From positions 1 through 64,000 of the forward strand of contig NZ_MDEC01000020.1 of NCBI RefSeq assembly GCF_002939785.1: a DNA stretch of 64,000 nt, read 5' to 3'. The translations under genes were made by a program, and so were the position numbers. Origin of the DNA: Xanthomonas codiaei. GTDB lineage: Bacteria; Pseudomonadota; Gammaproteobacteria; Xanthomonadales; Xanthomonadaceae. Under the pieces are notes generated by a model, which ran no database searches, was not told the origin of the DNA, and saw only the letters and a program-made list of their open reading frames with translations. Position 1 is the first letter of the stretch, and every line of letters begins with the position of its first letter. This document shows, in pieces, positions 16,402 through 25,232 of this stretch.

Positions 16402-17001
16402 ATGCCCGATCTGTACGCAGAAGCCCTTGCCACCTTCACCGCGCTGTATGCCGAGGCGCACGACAGCGCCGAGCTGGAAGCCAGCGCCATGACCGTGGCC
16501 ACCGCCAATGTGGACGGGCGCCCGAGCGCGCGGACCGTGCTGCTCAAGGCCTTCGATACGCGCGGCTTCGTGTTCTACACGCATCTGGACAGCGCCAAGG
16601 GCCGCGACCTGCAGACCCATCCGCAGGCGGCGCTGCTGTTCCTGTGGCGCAGCCTGCGCGAAGCCGGCATCCAGGTGCGCATCGAAGGCGGCGTGCAGCT
16701 GGTGAGCGCGGACGAATCCGATGCCTATTTCGCCTCGCGCCCGCGCATGAGCCAGATCGGCGCCTGGGCCTCGTTGCAGTCGCAGACGCTGGGCTCGCGC
16801 GCTGAATTCGAGGCGGCGATCGCCAAGGTGGAAGCCACCTTCGAAGGCCGTGACGTACCGCGTCCGGATGGTTGGGGCGGCTTCCGGGTGGTGCCGCAGG
16901 CGTTCGAATTCTGGTACGGCGCCAAATTCCGCCTGCACGAGCGCTGGCGTTACGAAGCCGATGCGGCCAGCCACTGGACCAAGCGGATGCTGTATCCATG
17001 A
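16402..17001 (+). CDS. pdxH: Pyridoxamine 5'-phosphate oxidase
   Basis: 199 residues from the ATG at 16402 ([12 protein letters not shown]); the longer open frame upstream lacks family similarity. This FMN enzyme oxidises PNP/PMP to pyridoxal 5'-phosphate. Recognisable parts are [21 protein letters not shown] (FMN binding), [13 protein letters not shown] and the C-terminal [18 protein letters not shown] followed by W.KRMLYP, the family signature. The stop overlaps the next gene's start in ATGA. Confidence 0.95.
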   Translation: MPDLYAEALATFTALYAEAHDSAELEASAMTVATANVDGRPSARTVLLKAFDTRGFVFYTHLDSAKGRDLQTHPQAALLFLWRSLREAGIQVRIEGGVQLVSADESDAYFASRPRMSQIGAWASLQSQTLGSRAEFEAAIAKVEATFEGRDVPRPDGWGGFRVVPQAFEFWYGAKFRLHERWRYEADAASHWTKRMLYP

Positions 17002-17453
17002 GCGCGCAGGCCGGGTGGAGGGTGCGCGCGGCGGTCGCTGCCGATGCACAGGCCTTGCTGGCCTTGCGCCTGGCGTTGTGGCCGGATGCCGACGATGACC
17101 TTCACGACCTGCAGGCCGCACTGGCGCAACCAGGGTCCAGCCACCTGTTGGTGGTGGACGAGGCGGATGCGGAGCTGGGGTTTGCCGAGGTGTCGGTGCG
17201 CCACGACTACGTCAATGGCACCGACAGCGCGCCGGTGGGCTTTCTGGAAGGCTGGTATGTGATGCCGGCCTGGCGCGGCCGCGGGCTCGGTCGTGCGCTG
17301 GTGGCAGCGGCGGCCGAATGGACCCGGGATCGGGGCTGTGCAGAGCTGGCCTCCGATGCGCGGCTGGAAGACAGCGGCGCCCAGGCGGCGCATGCGGCGT
17401 GCGGTTTCGAGCCAACTGAACGGGTGGTCTACTTCCGCCTGCCGCTTGCCTGA
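16998..17453 (+). CDS. GNAT acetyltransferase, aminoglycoside 6'-N-acetyltransferase-like
   Basis: 151 residues from the ATG at 16998, overlapping the pdxH stop. The acetyl-CoA loop reads [15 protein letters not shown], the GNAT Q/R-x-x-G-x-G/A motif, preceded by GFLEGWYV and followed by a C-terminal [17 protein letters not shown] typical of the AAC(6') branch. Small size and chromosomal location point to a housekeeping N-acetyltransferase; aminoglycoside activity is not shown by sequence. Confidence 0.85.
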   Translation: MSAQAGWRVRAAVAADAQALLALRLALWPDADDDLHDLQAALAQPGSSHLLVVDEADAELGFAEVSVRHDYVNGTDSAPVGFLEGWYVMPAWRGRGLGRALVAAAAEWTRDRGCAELASDARLEDSGAQAAHAACGFEPTERVVYFRLPLA

Positions 17454-17546
17454 CCAGCGGACGTGCTGCCCTTTCTGCCGATCGCAGACAGTCTGTAGTA
17501 TGTCCGCCCATCGCTTGACCACCGTTTCCAAAGGACAGGACTTCGT

Positions 17547-17963
17547 ATGACGCAGTACACCACTGTCGAACTGCACGGCCTGCTGGCCGAGCGCTACCGC
17601 GGCCAGCCGATCGAGGTCGAACTGATCGACGGGCTGGAGCCGGCCATCAACCTCACCCTGGCCGACCACGGCGACATGCAGATCCAGGTGGCCGCATCCG
17701 GGTCGCAGATCTTCGTCTCCACGCTGCTGGCGCATGCCGACCAGGTCAACGACCGCGCCGCATTCAACGATGCCTGCCTGCGGCTCAATCCGCTCAATCC
17801 GCTCTCCAACCTGGGCCTGGTCCAGGTCGACGGCAAGGACAGCTACGTGGTGTTCGGCGAGCTGTCGGCCTCGTCCACGCTCGACCAGATCGACGAGGAA
17901 ATCCAGACCCTGGCGGCCAACACGCTGGACGCCGCCGAATCTCTCAAGCCGTTCTTTTCATAA
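17547..17963 (+). CDS. yjfI: YjfI-like DUF2170 protein
   Basis: 138-residue acidic cytoplasmic protein beginning MTQYTTVELHGLL. It matches the small DUF2170 proteins that precede pspA-like yjfJ genes, with VAASGSQIFVSTLL, INDACLRLNPLNPLSNLGL-type sequence and a C-terminal ESLKPFF. It is the first gene of a seven-gene plus-strand operon (yjfI, pspA-like, K+ channel, yjfK, yjfL, yjfM, yjfC) with spacings from 26 bp to overlap. Molecular function unknown; the cluster is linked to envelope stress by the PspA protein. Confidence 0.8.
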   Translation: MTQYTTVELHGLLAERYRGQPIEVELIDGLEPAINLTLADHGDMQIQVAASGSQIFVSTLLAHADQVNDRAAFNDACLRLNPLNPLSNLGLVQVDGKDSYVVFGELSASSTLDQIDEEIQTLAANTLDAAESLKPFFS

Positions 17964-17972
17964 GGCGTTGTC

Positions 17973-18743
17973 ATGAGTATTTTTTCCAAGCTGATCACGC
18001 TGCTGCGTGGGACTGCACATGAAACCGGCCAGAAGGCCGTCGATGCCAATGCATTGCGCATCCTCGACCAGGAAATGCGCGATGCCGGCGCCCAGCTCAC
18101 CCGCTCGCGCGAAGAGCTGACCAAGCTGATGGCGCAGAGCAAGCTCGCCCAGCAGAAGATCGACGCGCGCGCCGGCAAGATGGCCGAGTACACGCGCTAC
18201 ATCGAAGGCGCCCTGGCCAAGAACGATGAGGCGCTGGCGCACGACGTGGCAGTGAAGCTGGCCGCGCTGGAAAGCGAGGACGCCGGCGACAAGGCGTCCA
18301 AGACCGCGCTGGACCAGTCGGTGGCCACGCTCAAGGCCACCATCCAGAAGACCGAAAACCAGCTGCGCGGCATGCGCCAGCAGATCGATACGGTCAAGGC
18401 CACCGATGCGGTGCAAAAGGCGCAGGCCGCCATCGCTGCGCGGCATTCCGGTGCCAGCAGCAAGATGGGCTCGGCGCTGGAATCGCTGGAACGCATCAAG
18501 GCGCGCCAGGCCGAAACCTCCGCACGCATCGAATCGGCCGAAGAGCTCGAGGCCGCCAGCGGCGACGGCGATCTCAACCGTCGTCTGGCTGCCGCCGGCC
18601 TGATGGAGGGCGAATCCAACGCCGCCGCGGTGCTGGCCCGCTTCAAGAAGCCGGCTGCGCAGCTGGGCCATGAGAGCGGCGGCAGCGCGCCGTTGATCGG
18701 CCAGGTGCGCGACGTGCAGCAGGTTCCGCGCAGCGACAGCTGA
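17973..18743 (+). CDS. yjfJ: PspA/IM30-family protein (YjfJ)
   Basis: 256 residues, almost entirely predicted coiled coil from about residue 25 to 190. The N-terminal amphipathic helix (MSIFSKLITLLRGTAHE) is the membrane-binding part of PspA/Vipp1 proteins. The C-terminus is Gly/Ala-rich and less structured (GSAPLIGQVRDVQQ). PspA proteins are ESCRT-III-like and bind stressed inner membrane. It starts 9 bp after yjfI. A PspF binding partner is not in the window. Confidence 0.88.
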   Translation: MSIFSKLITLLRGTAHETGQKAVDANALRILDQEMRDAGAQLTRSREELTKLMAQSKLAQQKIDARAGKMAEYTRYIEGALAKNDEALAHDVAVKLAALESEDAGDKASKTALDQSVATLKATIQKTENQLRGMRQQIDTVKATDAVQKAQAAIAARHSGASSKMGSALESLERIKARQAETSARIESAEELEAASGDGDLNRRLAAAGLMEGESNAAAVLARFKKPAAQLGHESGGSAPLIGQVRDVQQVPRSDS

Positions 18744-18769
18744 CCCAGCGCCACGGCACGGGACGCGCC

Positions 18770-19852
18770 ATGATCATCGTTGGAAAGCTTTTCCGGGTCT
18801 TGCGGCGCCACGTGCGCCGCGTCAGCTGGGGTGTGGTGGCGCTGGCGTTGCTGGCGCACATGGGCCTGAGCTGGGTGTTGCTGCTACTGGCTGGCGAGCA
18901 CAAGCTCGTCGGCCTGGATGCGTTTCCGTATTACTACATGACCACCGCCACCACCATCGGCTACGGCGACCTGTCGCCAGGGTCGGTGGCCGGGCGCTAT
19001 ATCGCCGCATTCGTGCTGATGCCGGGCGCGGTGGCGCTGTTCGCCACGGTGCTGGCCAAGACCAGCGCGGTGCTCATCACTTTCTGGAGGCGCCACTACA
19101 TGGGCAAGATGGCCTACGACGGGTTGCGCGGGCACACCATCCTGATCGGCTGGCAGGGCGCGGCCTCGGCCCGCCTGCTGGAGCTGTTGCTGTCCGATAC
19201 CGCCACCGACGACGAGGGCGTGGTGCTGGTGGCCGAAGGTATCGCCGAAAATCCGATGCCCGACCATATGCGCTTCGTGGCAGCCGAGTCGTACACGCAT
19301 ACCGAGGTGTACCAGCGTGCCGGCATCGCCGGCGCGGCGCGGGTGATCGTCAATCCGCCATCGGACGACCAGACCCTGGCGGCGGTGTTTGCGTTGATGG
19401 CGCATGCGCCGGCTGCGCATGTGGTGGCGCATTTCGATTCGGCCAGTGCCGCGCGGCTGGTCAACCATCATTATCCGGCCATCGAATGCACGCGGCCGAT
19501 GACTGCCGAAATCCTGGCCCGCGCGGCGCAGGACCCGGGCAGCGCGGCGATCACCGCCGAACTGCTGTCGGTGGACGATGGCCCTACCCAGTTCAGCCTG
19601 GCCGTGCCGGCCGGTCTCCAGCCCCTTGACTACAGCCAGGTCGCGGCGGATTTCAGCCGACGCGGCGCCTTGTTGCTGGGCCTGCGCGCGCCCGACGGCG
19701 CGCTGCGCCTGAATCCGCCAGCGGGCACCGCGGTGCCTGCCGGCGCCACGCTGTACTACCTGAGCGAGCAGCGTCTGCCTGCGCAGGCCATCGCATGGCC
19801 AACGCTGTGCGCTGCCACGGCTTCCGTTTCCGCATCGCCACGAGGTGTCTGA
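18770..19852 (+). CDS. Two-helix potassium channel with cytoplasmic RCK-like domain
   Basis: 360 residues. Helix 1 (about 20-41) and helix 2 (about 72-95) flank a pore loop with the selectivity filter TIGYGD (62-67), the potassium channel signature. Residues from about 114 resemble an RCK/TrkA-N domain (GHTILIGWQGAASARLLELLL), although the glycine motif is degenerate, so NAD-type ligand binding may be lost. A TrkA-C-like C-terminal part follows. It lies between the pspA-like gene and yjfK, suggesting control of membrane potential during envelope stress (inference). Confidence 0.88.
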   Translation: MIIVGKLFRVLRRHVRRVSWGVVALALLAHMGLSWVLLLLAGEHKLVGLDAFPYYYMTTATTIGYGDLSPGSVAGRYIAAFVLMPGAVALFATVLAKTSAVLITFWRRHYMGKMAYDGLRGHTILIGWQGAASARLLELLLSDTATDDEGVVLVAEGIAENPMPDHMRFVAAESYTHTEVYQRAGIAGAARVIVNPPSDDQTLAAVFALMAHAPAAHVVAHFDSASAARLVNHHYPAIECTRPMTAEILARAAQDPGSAAITAELLSVDDGPTQFSLAVPAGLQPLDYSQVAADFSRRGALLLGLRAPDGALRLNPPAGTAVPAGATLYYLSEQRLPAQAIAWPTLCAATASVSASPRGV

Positions 19853-19854
19853 CG

Positions 19855-20526
19855 ATGAGTTTTTTCAGCAAGTTGTTCGGCCAGGCGCAGCCGCCGCCGT
19901 TGCCCAGCTCCGGTACCGGCGCGATCGGGCATGCGCTGCCGTTGGGGTTGCGCGTGGGTGGGCAGGTCGCCATCGATACCACGCTGTACCGCATGGCGCC
20001 GAACGCCATGACCGCCGAACTACCGGGCGGCAATCAGGGCATCCCCTGCTACGGCCACGTCGACCTGGGCGATGGCTACGCGCTGCACCGGTTCTACCTG
20101 GATGACGACGCGTTCCTGCAGGTCACCACCGTGGGCGGCGATCTGGAGGCGATGAAGGCGTTCGTGTATTGCGAGACGGTGAACCCGCCGAGCAAACAGG
20201 CCTTCCAGGACTTCGTGATGCAGCATCCGCACCTGGGTGCGGCGCAGATCGACTACGCCGGCAAGCGCTGGCAGCGTGCCACCCAGTCCACCGACGATAC
20301 CGCCCGCATTCCGCCCATCGCCTACGACGAAGTGCTGTACCGCTACCAGCCGCCGCGCCGCGATGGCGATCTCACCCATTACGCCATGCTCTACAGCCGC
20401 GACGTGCCGGAACTGCAGCGCGAGGAATTCCTGCTGGTGACCGGCGAGGATTCGGGCCCCAACGAGTTCTGCGTTACCTACGCGGTCGGCATCGATGTCA
20501 CCGTCGCCGATCTGGACATCACCTGA
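19855..20526 (+). CDS. yjfK: DUF2491 protein (YjfK)
   Basis: 223 residues from the ATG at 19855, two bases after the channel stop; an earlier in-frame ATG would overlap the channel gene and lacks the conserved start. Begins MSFFSKLFGQ, a short amphipathic helix similar to that of the pspA-like protein, then a soluble, beta-rich domain (GYALHRFYLDDDAFLQVTT). DUF2491 proteins occur beside PspA-like and DUF350 genes. Function unknown; membrane association is inferred from the first helix. Confidence 0.8.
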   Translation: MSFFSKLFGQAQPPPLPSSGTGAIGHALPLGLRVGGQVAIDTTLYRMAPNAMTAELPGGNQGIPCYGHVDLGDGYALHRFYLDDDAFLQVTTVGGDLEAMKAFVYCETVNPPSKQAFQDFVMQHPHLGAAQIDYAGKRWQRATQSTDDTARIPPIAYDEVLYRYQPPRRDGDLTHYAMLYSRDVPELQREEFLLVTGEDSGPNEFCVTYAVGIDVTVADLDIT

Positions 20527-20560
20527 GCCTGTGCTCGCCCTTCTCTCAACCGGTGCTTTC

Positions 20561-20965
20561 ATGAATCCGATCAACCTGCAGAGCTTTCTGGCGTTTCTTT
20601 CCTACTTCGGCACCGGCCTGGGCGTGCTGATCGTCTCGGTGGTGCTGGTGACCCTGATCACCCCGCACAAGGACTTCACCTTGTTGCGGCAGGGCAATGT
20701 GGCCGCCGCCACCGCGTTGGCCGGCAACCTGGTCGGCGTGGCGCTGCCGCTGCATTCGGCCATTTCCCATTCGGTGAGCCTGGTCGATGCGCTGATCTGG
20801 GGCGCAGTGGCGTGTGGCATCCAGGTGCTGGCGTATCTGCTGGCCAACCTGGTGGCCGGGCGCATCTCGCGCCAGATCACCGACAACGTCGCCGCCGCGG
20901 GCATCTTCTCTGCCGGCGTGTCGATCGCAGTTGGCCTGATCAACGCCGCGGCGATCACGCCGTAA
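20561..20965 (+). CDS. yjfL: DUF350 inner-membrane protein (YjfL)
   Basis: 134 residues with four predicted membrane helices arranged as two similar pairs: YFGTGLGVLIVSVVLVTLITPHKDF, AATALAGNLVGVALPLHSAI, ALIWGAVACGIQVLAYLLANLV and GIFSAGVSIAVGLINAAAIT. This two-repeat plan is typical of DUF350 proteins. The start at 20561 (MNPINLQSF) was preferred over an upstream ATG that overlaps yjfK. Role unknown, but conserved next to YjfK and YjfM. Confidence 0.85.
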   Translation: MNPINLQSFLAFLSYFGTGLGVLIVSVVLVTLITPHKDFTLLRQGNVAAATALAGNLVGVALPLHSAISHSVSLVDALIWGAVACGIQVLAYLLANLVAGRISRQITDNVAAAGIFSAGVSIAVGLINAAAITP

Positions 20966-20978
20966 CGGAGCCTGCGCC

Positions 20979-21551
20979 ATGAAGCGATCACGCAACCTCA
21001 CGCTCACCCTGATGGCCGCCTTGCCGGCCGCGCTGACCACCGGCTGCGGCTCGGAGCCGGAAACCGGGGTGGTGCTGCAATCGGCATCGGACTGTTACCA
21101 GATCAAGCAGGAACAGGGCAGCATCGAGCAATGCCTGAAGGCCTACGACGAGGCCGCAGCCAAGCACCAGCAGACCGCGCCGCGTTTCAACACGCGTTAC
21201 GAATGCGACGAGCAGTTCGGCAGTTGCACCGCGATACAGAACCAGGGCCAGCAAAGCTGGATCCCGCCGATGGGCGGGTTCCTGCTGGGCTATGCGCTGG
21301 GCAATATGAGCGGTGGCGGCGGCTATCGCTACGGCGGCGCGATCCCGTTGTATCGCGATTACCGCAGTGGCGGTTTCTACAAGCCCAATGGCGACCTGGC
21401 CAGCAATCGCACCGGCACCGTGCGCGGGCGCAGCGGTGCCATCGACATGCCGACGCGGGCGATCACCGTGTCGCGCTCGGGCTTCGGCTCCAGTGCGGCG
21501 GCACGCAGTTCGTTCGGCAGCGGCGGCCGCAGCTCCGGGTTCGGCGGCTGA
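20979..21551 (+). CDS. yjfM: DUF1190 lipoprotein (YjfM/YgiB family)
   Basis: 190 residues. The N-terminus MKRSRNLTLTLMAALPAALTTGC ends in a plausible lipobox, so it is likely an exported lipoprotein. The middle has paired cysteines (SDCYQIKQEQ, YECDEQFGSC), and the C-terminal half is Gly/Ser/Tyr-rich (YRYGGAIPLYRDYRSGGFY), all as in YgiB-type DUF1190 proteins. The last base of its stop is the first base of the next start (TGATG). In many bacteria this protein is always paired with a YgiC/YjfC ATP-grasp enzyme. Confidence 0.85.
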   Translation: MKRSRNLTLTLMAALPAALTTGCGSEPETGVVLQSASDCYQIKQEQGSIEQCLKAYDEAAAKHQQTAPRFNTRYECDEQFGSCTAIQNQGQQSWIPPMGGFLLGYALGNMSGGGGYRYGGAIPLYRDYRSGGFYKPNGDLASNRTGTVRGRSGAIDMPTRAITVSRSGFGSSAAARSSFGSGGRSSGFGG

Positions 21552-22717
21552 TGCAACGCATCGCCATCGCCGAGCGCCCGGATTGGCGTACCCAGGCCGA
21601 GTCGCTCGGCTTCCATTTCCATACCATCGACGGCGAGCCGTATTGGGACGAGCGCGCGTACTACGCGTTCTCGTTGCGGCAGATCGAAGACGATATCGAA
21701 GCGCCCACCCAGGACCTGCATGACATGGCGATGCAGCTGGTGGACGAGGTGGTCGGCTCGGAAGAATTGCTGACCAGGCTGGCCATTCCAGCGTTCTACT
21801 GGGACTGGATTGCCGGCTCCTGGAACAACCGCGACCCGCATCTGTACGGCCGCATGGACCTGGCCTATGCCGGCGACGGCCCGGCCAAGTTGTACGAGCT
21901 CAATTACGACACGCCGACCTCGTTGTACGAAGCGGCGTACTTCCAGTGGCTTTGGCTGGAGCAACAGATCGCCAGCGGTGCGCTGCCCAAGGGCACGGAT
22001 CAGTACAACCTGATCCAGGACCTGCTGTGCGAAACGCTGGGTGCGCTGGCGATGGAGGGCGCGGTCGGCGCGCAGATGCATTTTTCCGCGGTGCGCGACT
22101 CGCTGGAAGACCGCGCCACGGTGCGTTACCTGCGCGACTGCGCGCATCAGGTGGGCATCGCCACCGAAGAAGTGGCCATCGAAGACATCGGCCTGAGCGC
22201 CGAGGGCTGGTTCACCGACGACCAGGACCGCGTGATCCACACGCTGTTCAAGCTCTACCCGCTGGAATTCATGATGGAAGAGCGCTTCGGGCCTGCGCTG
22301 ATCGCCAACCGCGTGCGCCTGATCGAGCCGGCGTGGAAATCGGTGCTGAGCAACAAGGGCATCCTGCCGCTGCTGTGGGAACGGCACCAGGGCCATCCGA
22401 ACCTGCTGCCCGCGCGTTTCGCGCAGGCAAACGAAATGGCAAGCGCCGGTTGGGTGCGCAAGCCGCTGCTGTCGCGCGAGGGTGCCAATATCTCCGTGGT
22501 GACCGCACAGGGCGAGACCGCGCAGACCGACGGGCCGTATTCGGACGGGCCAGCGATCCTGCAGGCGCACCATCCGCTGCCGGTCTTCGACGGCCGCCAC
22601 GCGCTGGTGGGCAGCTGGGTGGTGGCCGATCGCCCGGCCGGGCTGGGCATGCGCGACGACGACGGCCCGATCACCCGCGACACCTCGCGCTTCGTGCCGC
22701 ATGTGATCGTGGATTGA
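21551..22717 (+). CDS. yjfC: Glutathionylspermidine-synthase-like ATP-grasp protein (YjfC/YgiC)
   Basis: 388 residues from the ATG at 21551. It belongs to the glutathionylspermidine synthase C-terminal (ATP-grasp ligase) family: HLYGRMDLAYAGDGPAKLYELNYDTPTSLYEA, FTDDQDRVIHTLFKLYPLEFM, ILPLLWERHQGHPNLLPA and VRKPLLSREGANI are family blocks, the last with ATP-binding lysine and arginine. The amidase half found in the bifunctional E. coli enzyme is absent, as in YgiC/YjfC. The natural substrate is unknown. Last gene of the yjf-type operon. Confidence 0.88.
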   Translation: MQRIAIAERPDWRTQAESLGFHFHTIDGEPYWDERAYYAFSLRQIEDDIEAPTQDLHDMAMQLVDEVVGSEELLTRLAIPAFYWDWIAGSWNNRDPHLYGRMDLAYAGDGPAKLYELNYDTPTSLYEAAYFQWLWLEQQIASGALPKGTDQYNLIQDLLCETLGALAMEGAVGAQMHFSAVRDSLEDRATVRYLRDCAHQVGIATEEVAIEDIGLSAEGWFTDDQDRVIHTLFKLYPLEFMMEERFGPALIANRVRLIEPAWKSVLSNKGILPLLWERHQGHPNLLPARFAQANEMASAGWVRKPLLSREGANISVVTAQGETAQTDGPYSDGPAILQAHHPLPVFDGRHALVGSWVVADRPAGLGMRDDDGPITRDTSRFVPHVIVD

Positions 22718-22780
22718 GGGCGTGCATTGCATACGCCGCAACCGCTGGCAAGTCCGTGCGGATGTGCGATGCAGTGCAGG

Positions 22781-22826
22781 TTTTCCACACCCCCTGTGGA
22801 TGGAAGTTGCACAAGGCTGTGGACAA
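22781..22826. other. Cluster of DnaA-box-like nonamers
   Basis: TTTTCCACA (22781-22789), TGTGGATGG (22795-22803, reverse strand) and TGTGGACAA (22818-22826, reverse strand) differ from TTATCCACA by one, two and one bases. Three within 46 bp of GC-rich DNA is notable, but no replication genes are nearby. Confidence 0.35.
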
Positions 22827-22951
22827 GTGCCGGCAGGCCCCGGCCTGCAAGGCTGTCAAGATGGGTGGCGAAAAAATGACCAATCGATCGTGGTGATCCA
22901 TTCGCCGCGCCGATCGACGCGATGCCGGCAAGATCGGCAAAGTCGTCGCCG

Positions 22952-22995
22952 GTCTCATGCCCGTCGATGCGTCGCACGCGGGGCCGGCATGAGAC
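22952..22995. terminator. Long inverted repeat between convergent genes
   Basis: GTCTCATGCC (22952-22961) pairs perfectly with GGCATGAGAC (22986-22995). The position between convergent gene ends fits transcription termination, but there is no T-tract and the loop is 24 nt. Confidence 0.35.
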
Positions 22996-23160
22996 AGCGC
23001 GTCGGGTCTTTCGTTGGGGCAACGATGCAGGCGATGCAAACGATGCCCATCGAACGGCGGCGACAGTGTGGCGGCGACAGCCGCACGCCACGATCAACAG
23101 GGCTTCAGTCTCCCGCCCCCTCCGTTGCGGACACGCGCGTCGCAGCGCATGCCGTACGCC

Positions 23161-24585
23161 TCAGACCCGCCGCGCGACCACAAAGCTCGCCACCGCCAGC
23201 AACCAGGCCAGCACGAATACGCTCAGATAGGCGGCCGCGGTGGCCGATGCCAGCAGCGCGGCGAACACCGCGCCGGCCAGCGCCAGCATGCCGGCCACCG
23301 CAATGGCTTCGCTCAACTGCATCGCCGAACTGTTCGCCCCTTGCCGATCGGGCGGCGACAGCGATAGGGTCAGCACCGACAGGCTGGGATACAGCAAGCC
23401 CATACCCAGCCCGGTCAACGCCCAGCCGGCAATCGCCACCGGCACCGGAAACGCCGGCCACACCGCACCGGCGCCGATCGCGATGCCCACCATCATCAGC
23501 ACAGCCCCGGCCTGCAGCAGGCGCGGTCGCGACCAGCCGGCACGGCTGTGGCCCTGGTACCACGAGCCACTGAACCAGCCCAGCGCACCCACGCTCAGCG
23601 CGATCCCGGCCAGCAACGGCGACAGCCCGCGCTCGCGCGACAACAGCAGCGGCAAGAACGCCTCGAAGCCGAAGAACGCCGCGGCCGCGATGCCGCGCAG
23701 CGCGATCACGCTGGGCAGGCCGCGGGCCAGCCGCAAGCTGCCGGCCGGCAACAGATGCCAGGCGCAATACACTGTGAGCAGCAGCGCCGGCAGCATCGCC
23801 GCCGGCGCCTGCATGCCGTGCAGTTGCCCGCCCAGATACACGCCGAGCACGCCGGTCGCCGCCCCGATCGCCCAGCCCACGACCGCATTCGAGTCGGTGG
23901 CGGTCGGGTTGGACCAGCTGCGCCCGCGCAATGCCGGCCACAGCATCAGCCCCGCCGGAATCGCCAGCAGCGGGACCGACAAGAACACCCAGCGCCAGCC
24001 GGCGTGCTGCATGATCACGCCGCTGATGCTCGGCCCGATCAACGACGGCACCACCCAGCCTGCCGAAAATGCCGAGAACACCCGCGGTCGCAGGTGGTCC
24101 GGATACAGCCGTCCGACCAGGACATACAGCGCCACCGAATAGGCACCCGCGCCCAGCCCCTGCAGCAGGCGGCCGGCGATCAACAGCGGCATGCTCGGCG
24201 CCAGGCCGGCGATCAGCAGGCCGATCACGAAGCACAGCAGTCCGGCGCCCAACGCGCCGCCGGGGCCGTGGCGGTCGCTCCAGCGCCCGGCCGCGGTCAT
24301 GCCCACCACGCTGGTGGCCAGCGTGCCGCCGAACGCCAGCGCGTACAGCGGCAGGCCGTTCAATTCGCGCGCCACCGTCGGCATGGCTGCGGCCACGGCA
24401 AGCGATTCGAAGGCATTGAGCGAGACCAGCGCCACCATGCCAAGGGTCGCCGCACGATACGGCGCGGACAGAATCGAGGCAGGCGACGAAGGGGGGCGGG
24501 CGGCGGCGGGCAGGGCGGTATCGGTGGGCATCGAACATCCAGGGCAGGTGGGCACAGCCAGGACCGTGCTGCTTGCATCGGTCAT
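23161..24585 (-). CDS. MFS exporter under SoxR-type control
   Basis: About 474 residues, 14 predicted membrane helices, major facilitator superfamily. Helix 1 contains [26 protein letters not shown], the loop after helix 2 has the MFS motif ([13 protein letters not shown]), and the [18 protein letters not shown] region matches DHA-type exporters. The start is ambiguous. The ATG at 24585 lies only about two bases after the predicted transcription start, which would make a leaderless mRNA; the ATG at 24531 is the alternative. It is divergent from soxR and its promoter carries a SoxR-like box, so it probably exports redox-active compounds or drugs when SoxR is oxidised. Confidence 0.85.
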   Translation of the reverse strand: MTDASSTVLAVPTCPGCSMPTDTALPAAARPPSSPASILSAPYRAATLGMVALVSLNAFESLAVAAAMPTVARELNGLPLYALAFGGTLATSVVGMTAAGRWSDRHGPGGALGAGLLCFVIGLLIAGLAPSMPLLIAGRLLQGLGAGAYSVALYVLVGRLYPDHLRPRVFSAFSAGWVVPSLIGPSISGVIMQHAGWRWVFLSVPLLAIPAGLMLWPALRGRSWSNPTATDSNAVVGWAIGAATGVLGVYLGGQLHGMQAPAAMLPALLLTVYCAWHLLPAGSLRLARGLPSVIALRGIAAAAFFGFEAFLPLLLSRERGLSPLLAGIALSVGALGWFSGSWYQGHSRAGWSRPRLLQAGAVLMMVGIAIGAGAVWPAFPVPVAIAGWALTGLGMGLLYPSLSVLTLSLSPPDRQGANSSAMQLSEAIAVAGMLALAGAVFAALLASATAAAYLSVFVLAWLLAVASFVVARRV

Positions 24586-24593
24586 GGCCGCGC

Positions 24594-24624
24594 AGCATCC
24601 TGCCTCAACCAAGGTTGAGGTCAA
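24594..24624 (-). promoter_or_regulatory. SoxR-type promoter with 18-bp dyad operator and 19-bp spacer
   Basis: On the minus strand, TTGACC (-35, 24619-24624) and GATGCT (-10, 24594-24599) are separated by 19 bp, the overlong spacing of MerR-family-activated promoters. The spacer holds CCTCAACC-AA-GGTTGAGG (24603-24620 on the plus strand), with perfect 8-bp arms that closely resemble the SoxR box CCTCAAG-N4-CTTGAGG at the same place as in the soxS promoter. It drives the exporter and overlaps the soxR leader, so soxR is probably autoregulated. Confidence 0.85.
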
Positions 24625-24628
24625 GGCA

Positions 24629-25075
24629 ATGCAGCGTGAGTTGTCGGTGGGCGAGGTGGCCAGGCGCAGCGGCGTGGCGGTATCGGCGTTGCATTTCTAC
24701 GAGCGCAAGGGACTGATCCGCAGCCTGCGCACCGCCGGCAACCAGCGGCGCTACGCGCGCGATGTCCTGCGGCGGATCGCGGTGATCCGCGTCGCGCAGC
24801 GGCTGGGCATACCGTTGCAGCAGGTGCTGGAGGCATTTTCGGTGCTGCCGGAGCAACGTACGCCCACGCGTGCGGAGTGGGCGCGCATGTCTGCGCGCTG
24901 GCGCGGGCAACTGGATGCGCGCATCGGCGAGCTGCAGGCCCTGCGCGACCAGCTGACCGATTGCATCGGCTGCGGCTGTCTGTCGCTGCGGCGCTGCCGG
25001 TTGAGCAACCCGGACGATCGATTGGCCGACGACGGCGATGGCGCCCTGCGCCTGGGTGCTCTGGCCCCGGAGTGA
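24629..25075 (+). CDS. soxR: SoxR, [2Fe-2S] redox-sensing transcriptional activator
   Basis: 148 residues from the ATG at 24629. Residues 5-70 form the MerR winged helix ([26 protein letters not shown], then [17 protein letters not shown]). A dimerisation helix follows, then the iron-sulfur loop [13 protein letters not shown] with cysteines 112, 115, 117 and 123 in the C-x2-C-x-C-x5-C pattern specific to SoxR. Oxidation of the cluster by redox-cycling compounds activates target promoters by DNA distortion. A soxS gene is absent; the adjacent exporter is the obvious target, as in other non-enteric bacteria. Confidence 0.95.
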   Translation: MQRELSVGEVARRSGVAVSALHFYERKGLIRSLRTAGNQRRYARDVLRRIAVIRVAQRLGIPLQQVLEAFSVLPEQRTPTRAEWARMSARWRGQLDARIGELQALRDQLTDCIGCGCLSLRRCRLSNPDDRLADDGDGALRLGALAPE

Positions 25076-25232
25076 TGGCCGCAATGCGGTGGCGTGCGCT
25101 GGGTAGTGCGCGCGTTGGCAGCGACAAGCGGCGCCTTGCGGACGCGTCGATGGCGGCCCGTTTGACCGTGGGCGGCACGGACGCCGAGGCGATTGCCCGT
25201 AGCATGGACATTCCTCCGTTGCAGGACCCGCC

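Larger units (their letters stand above)
22718..23160. other. Convergent intergenic region with DnaA-box-like motifs and an inverted repeat
   Basis: About 440 bases between the ends of the yjf operon and the SoxR-linked exporter. It holds three DnaA-box-like sequences at 22781-22826 and a 10-bp-arm inverted repeat at 22952-22995. No gene is supported. Confidence 0.5.
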
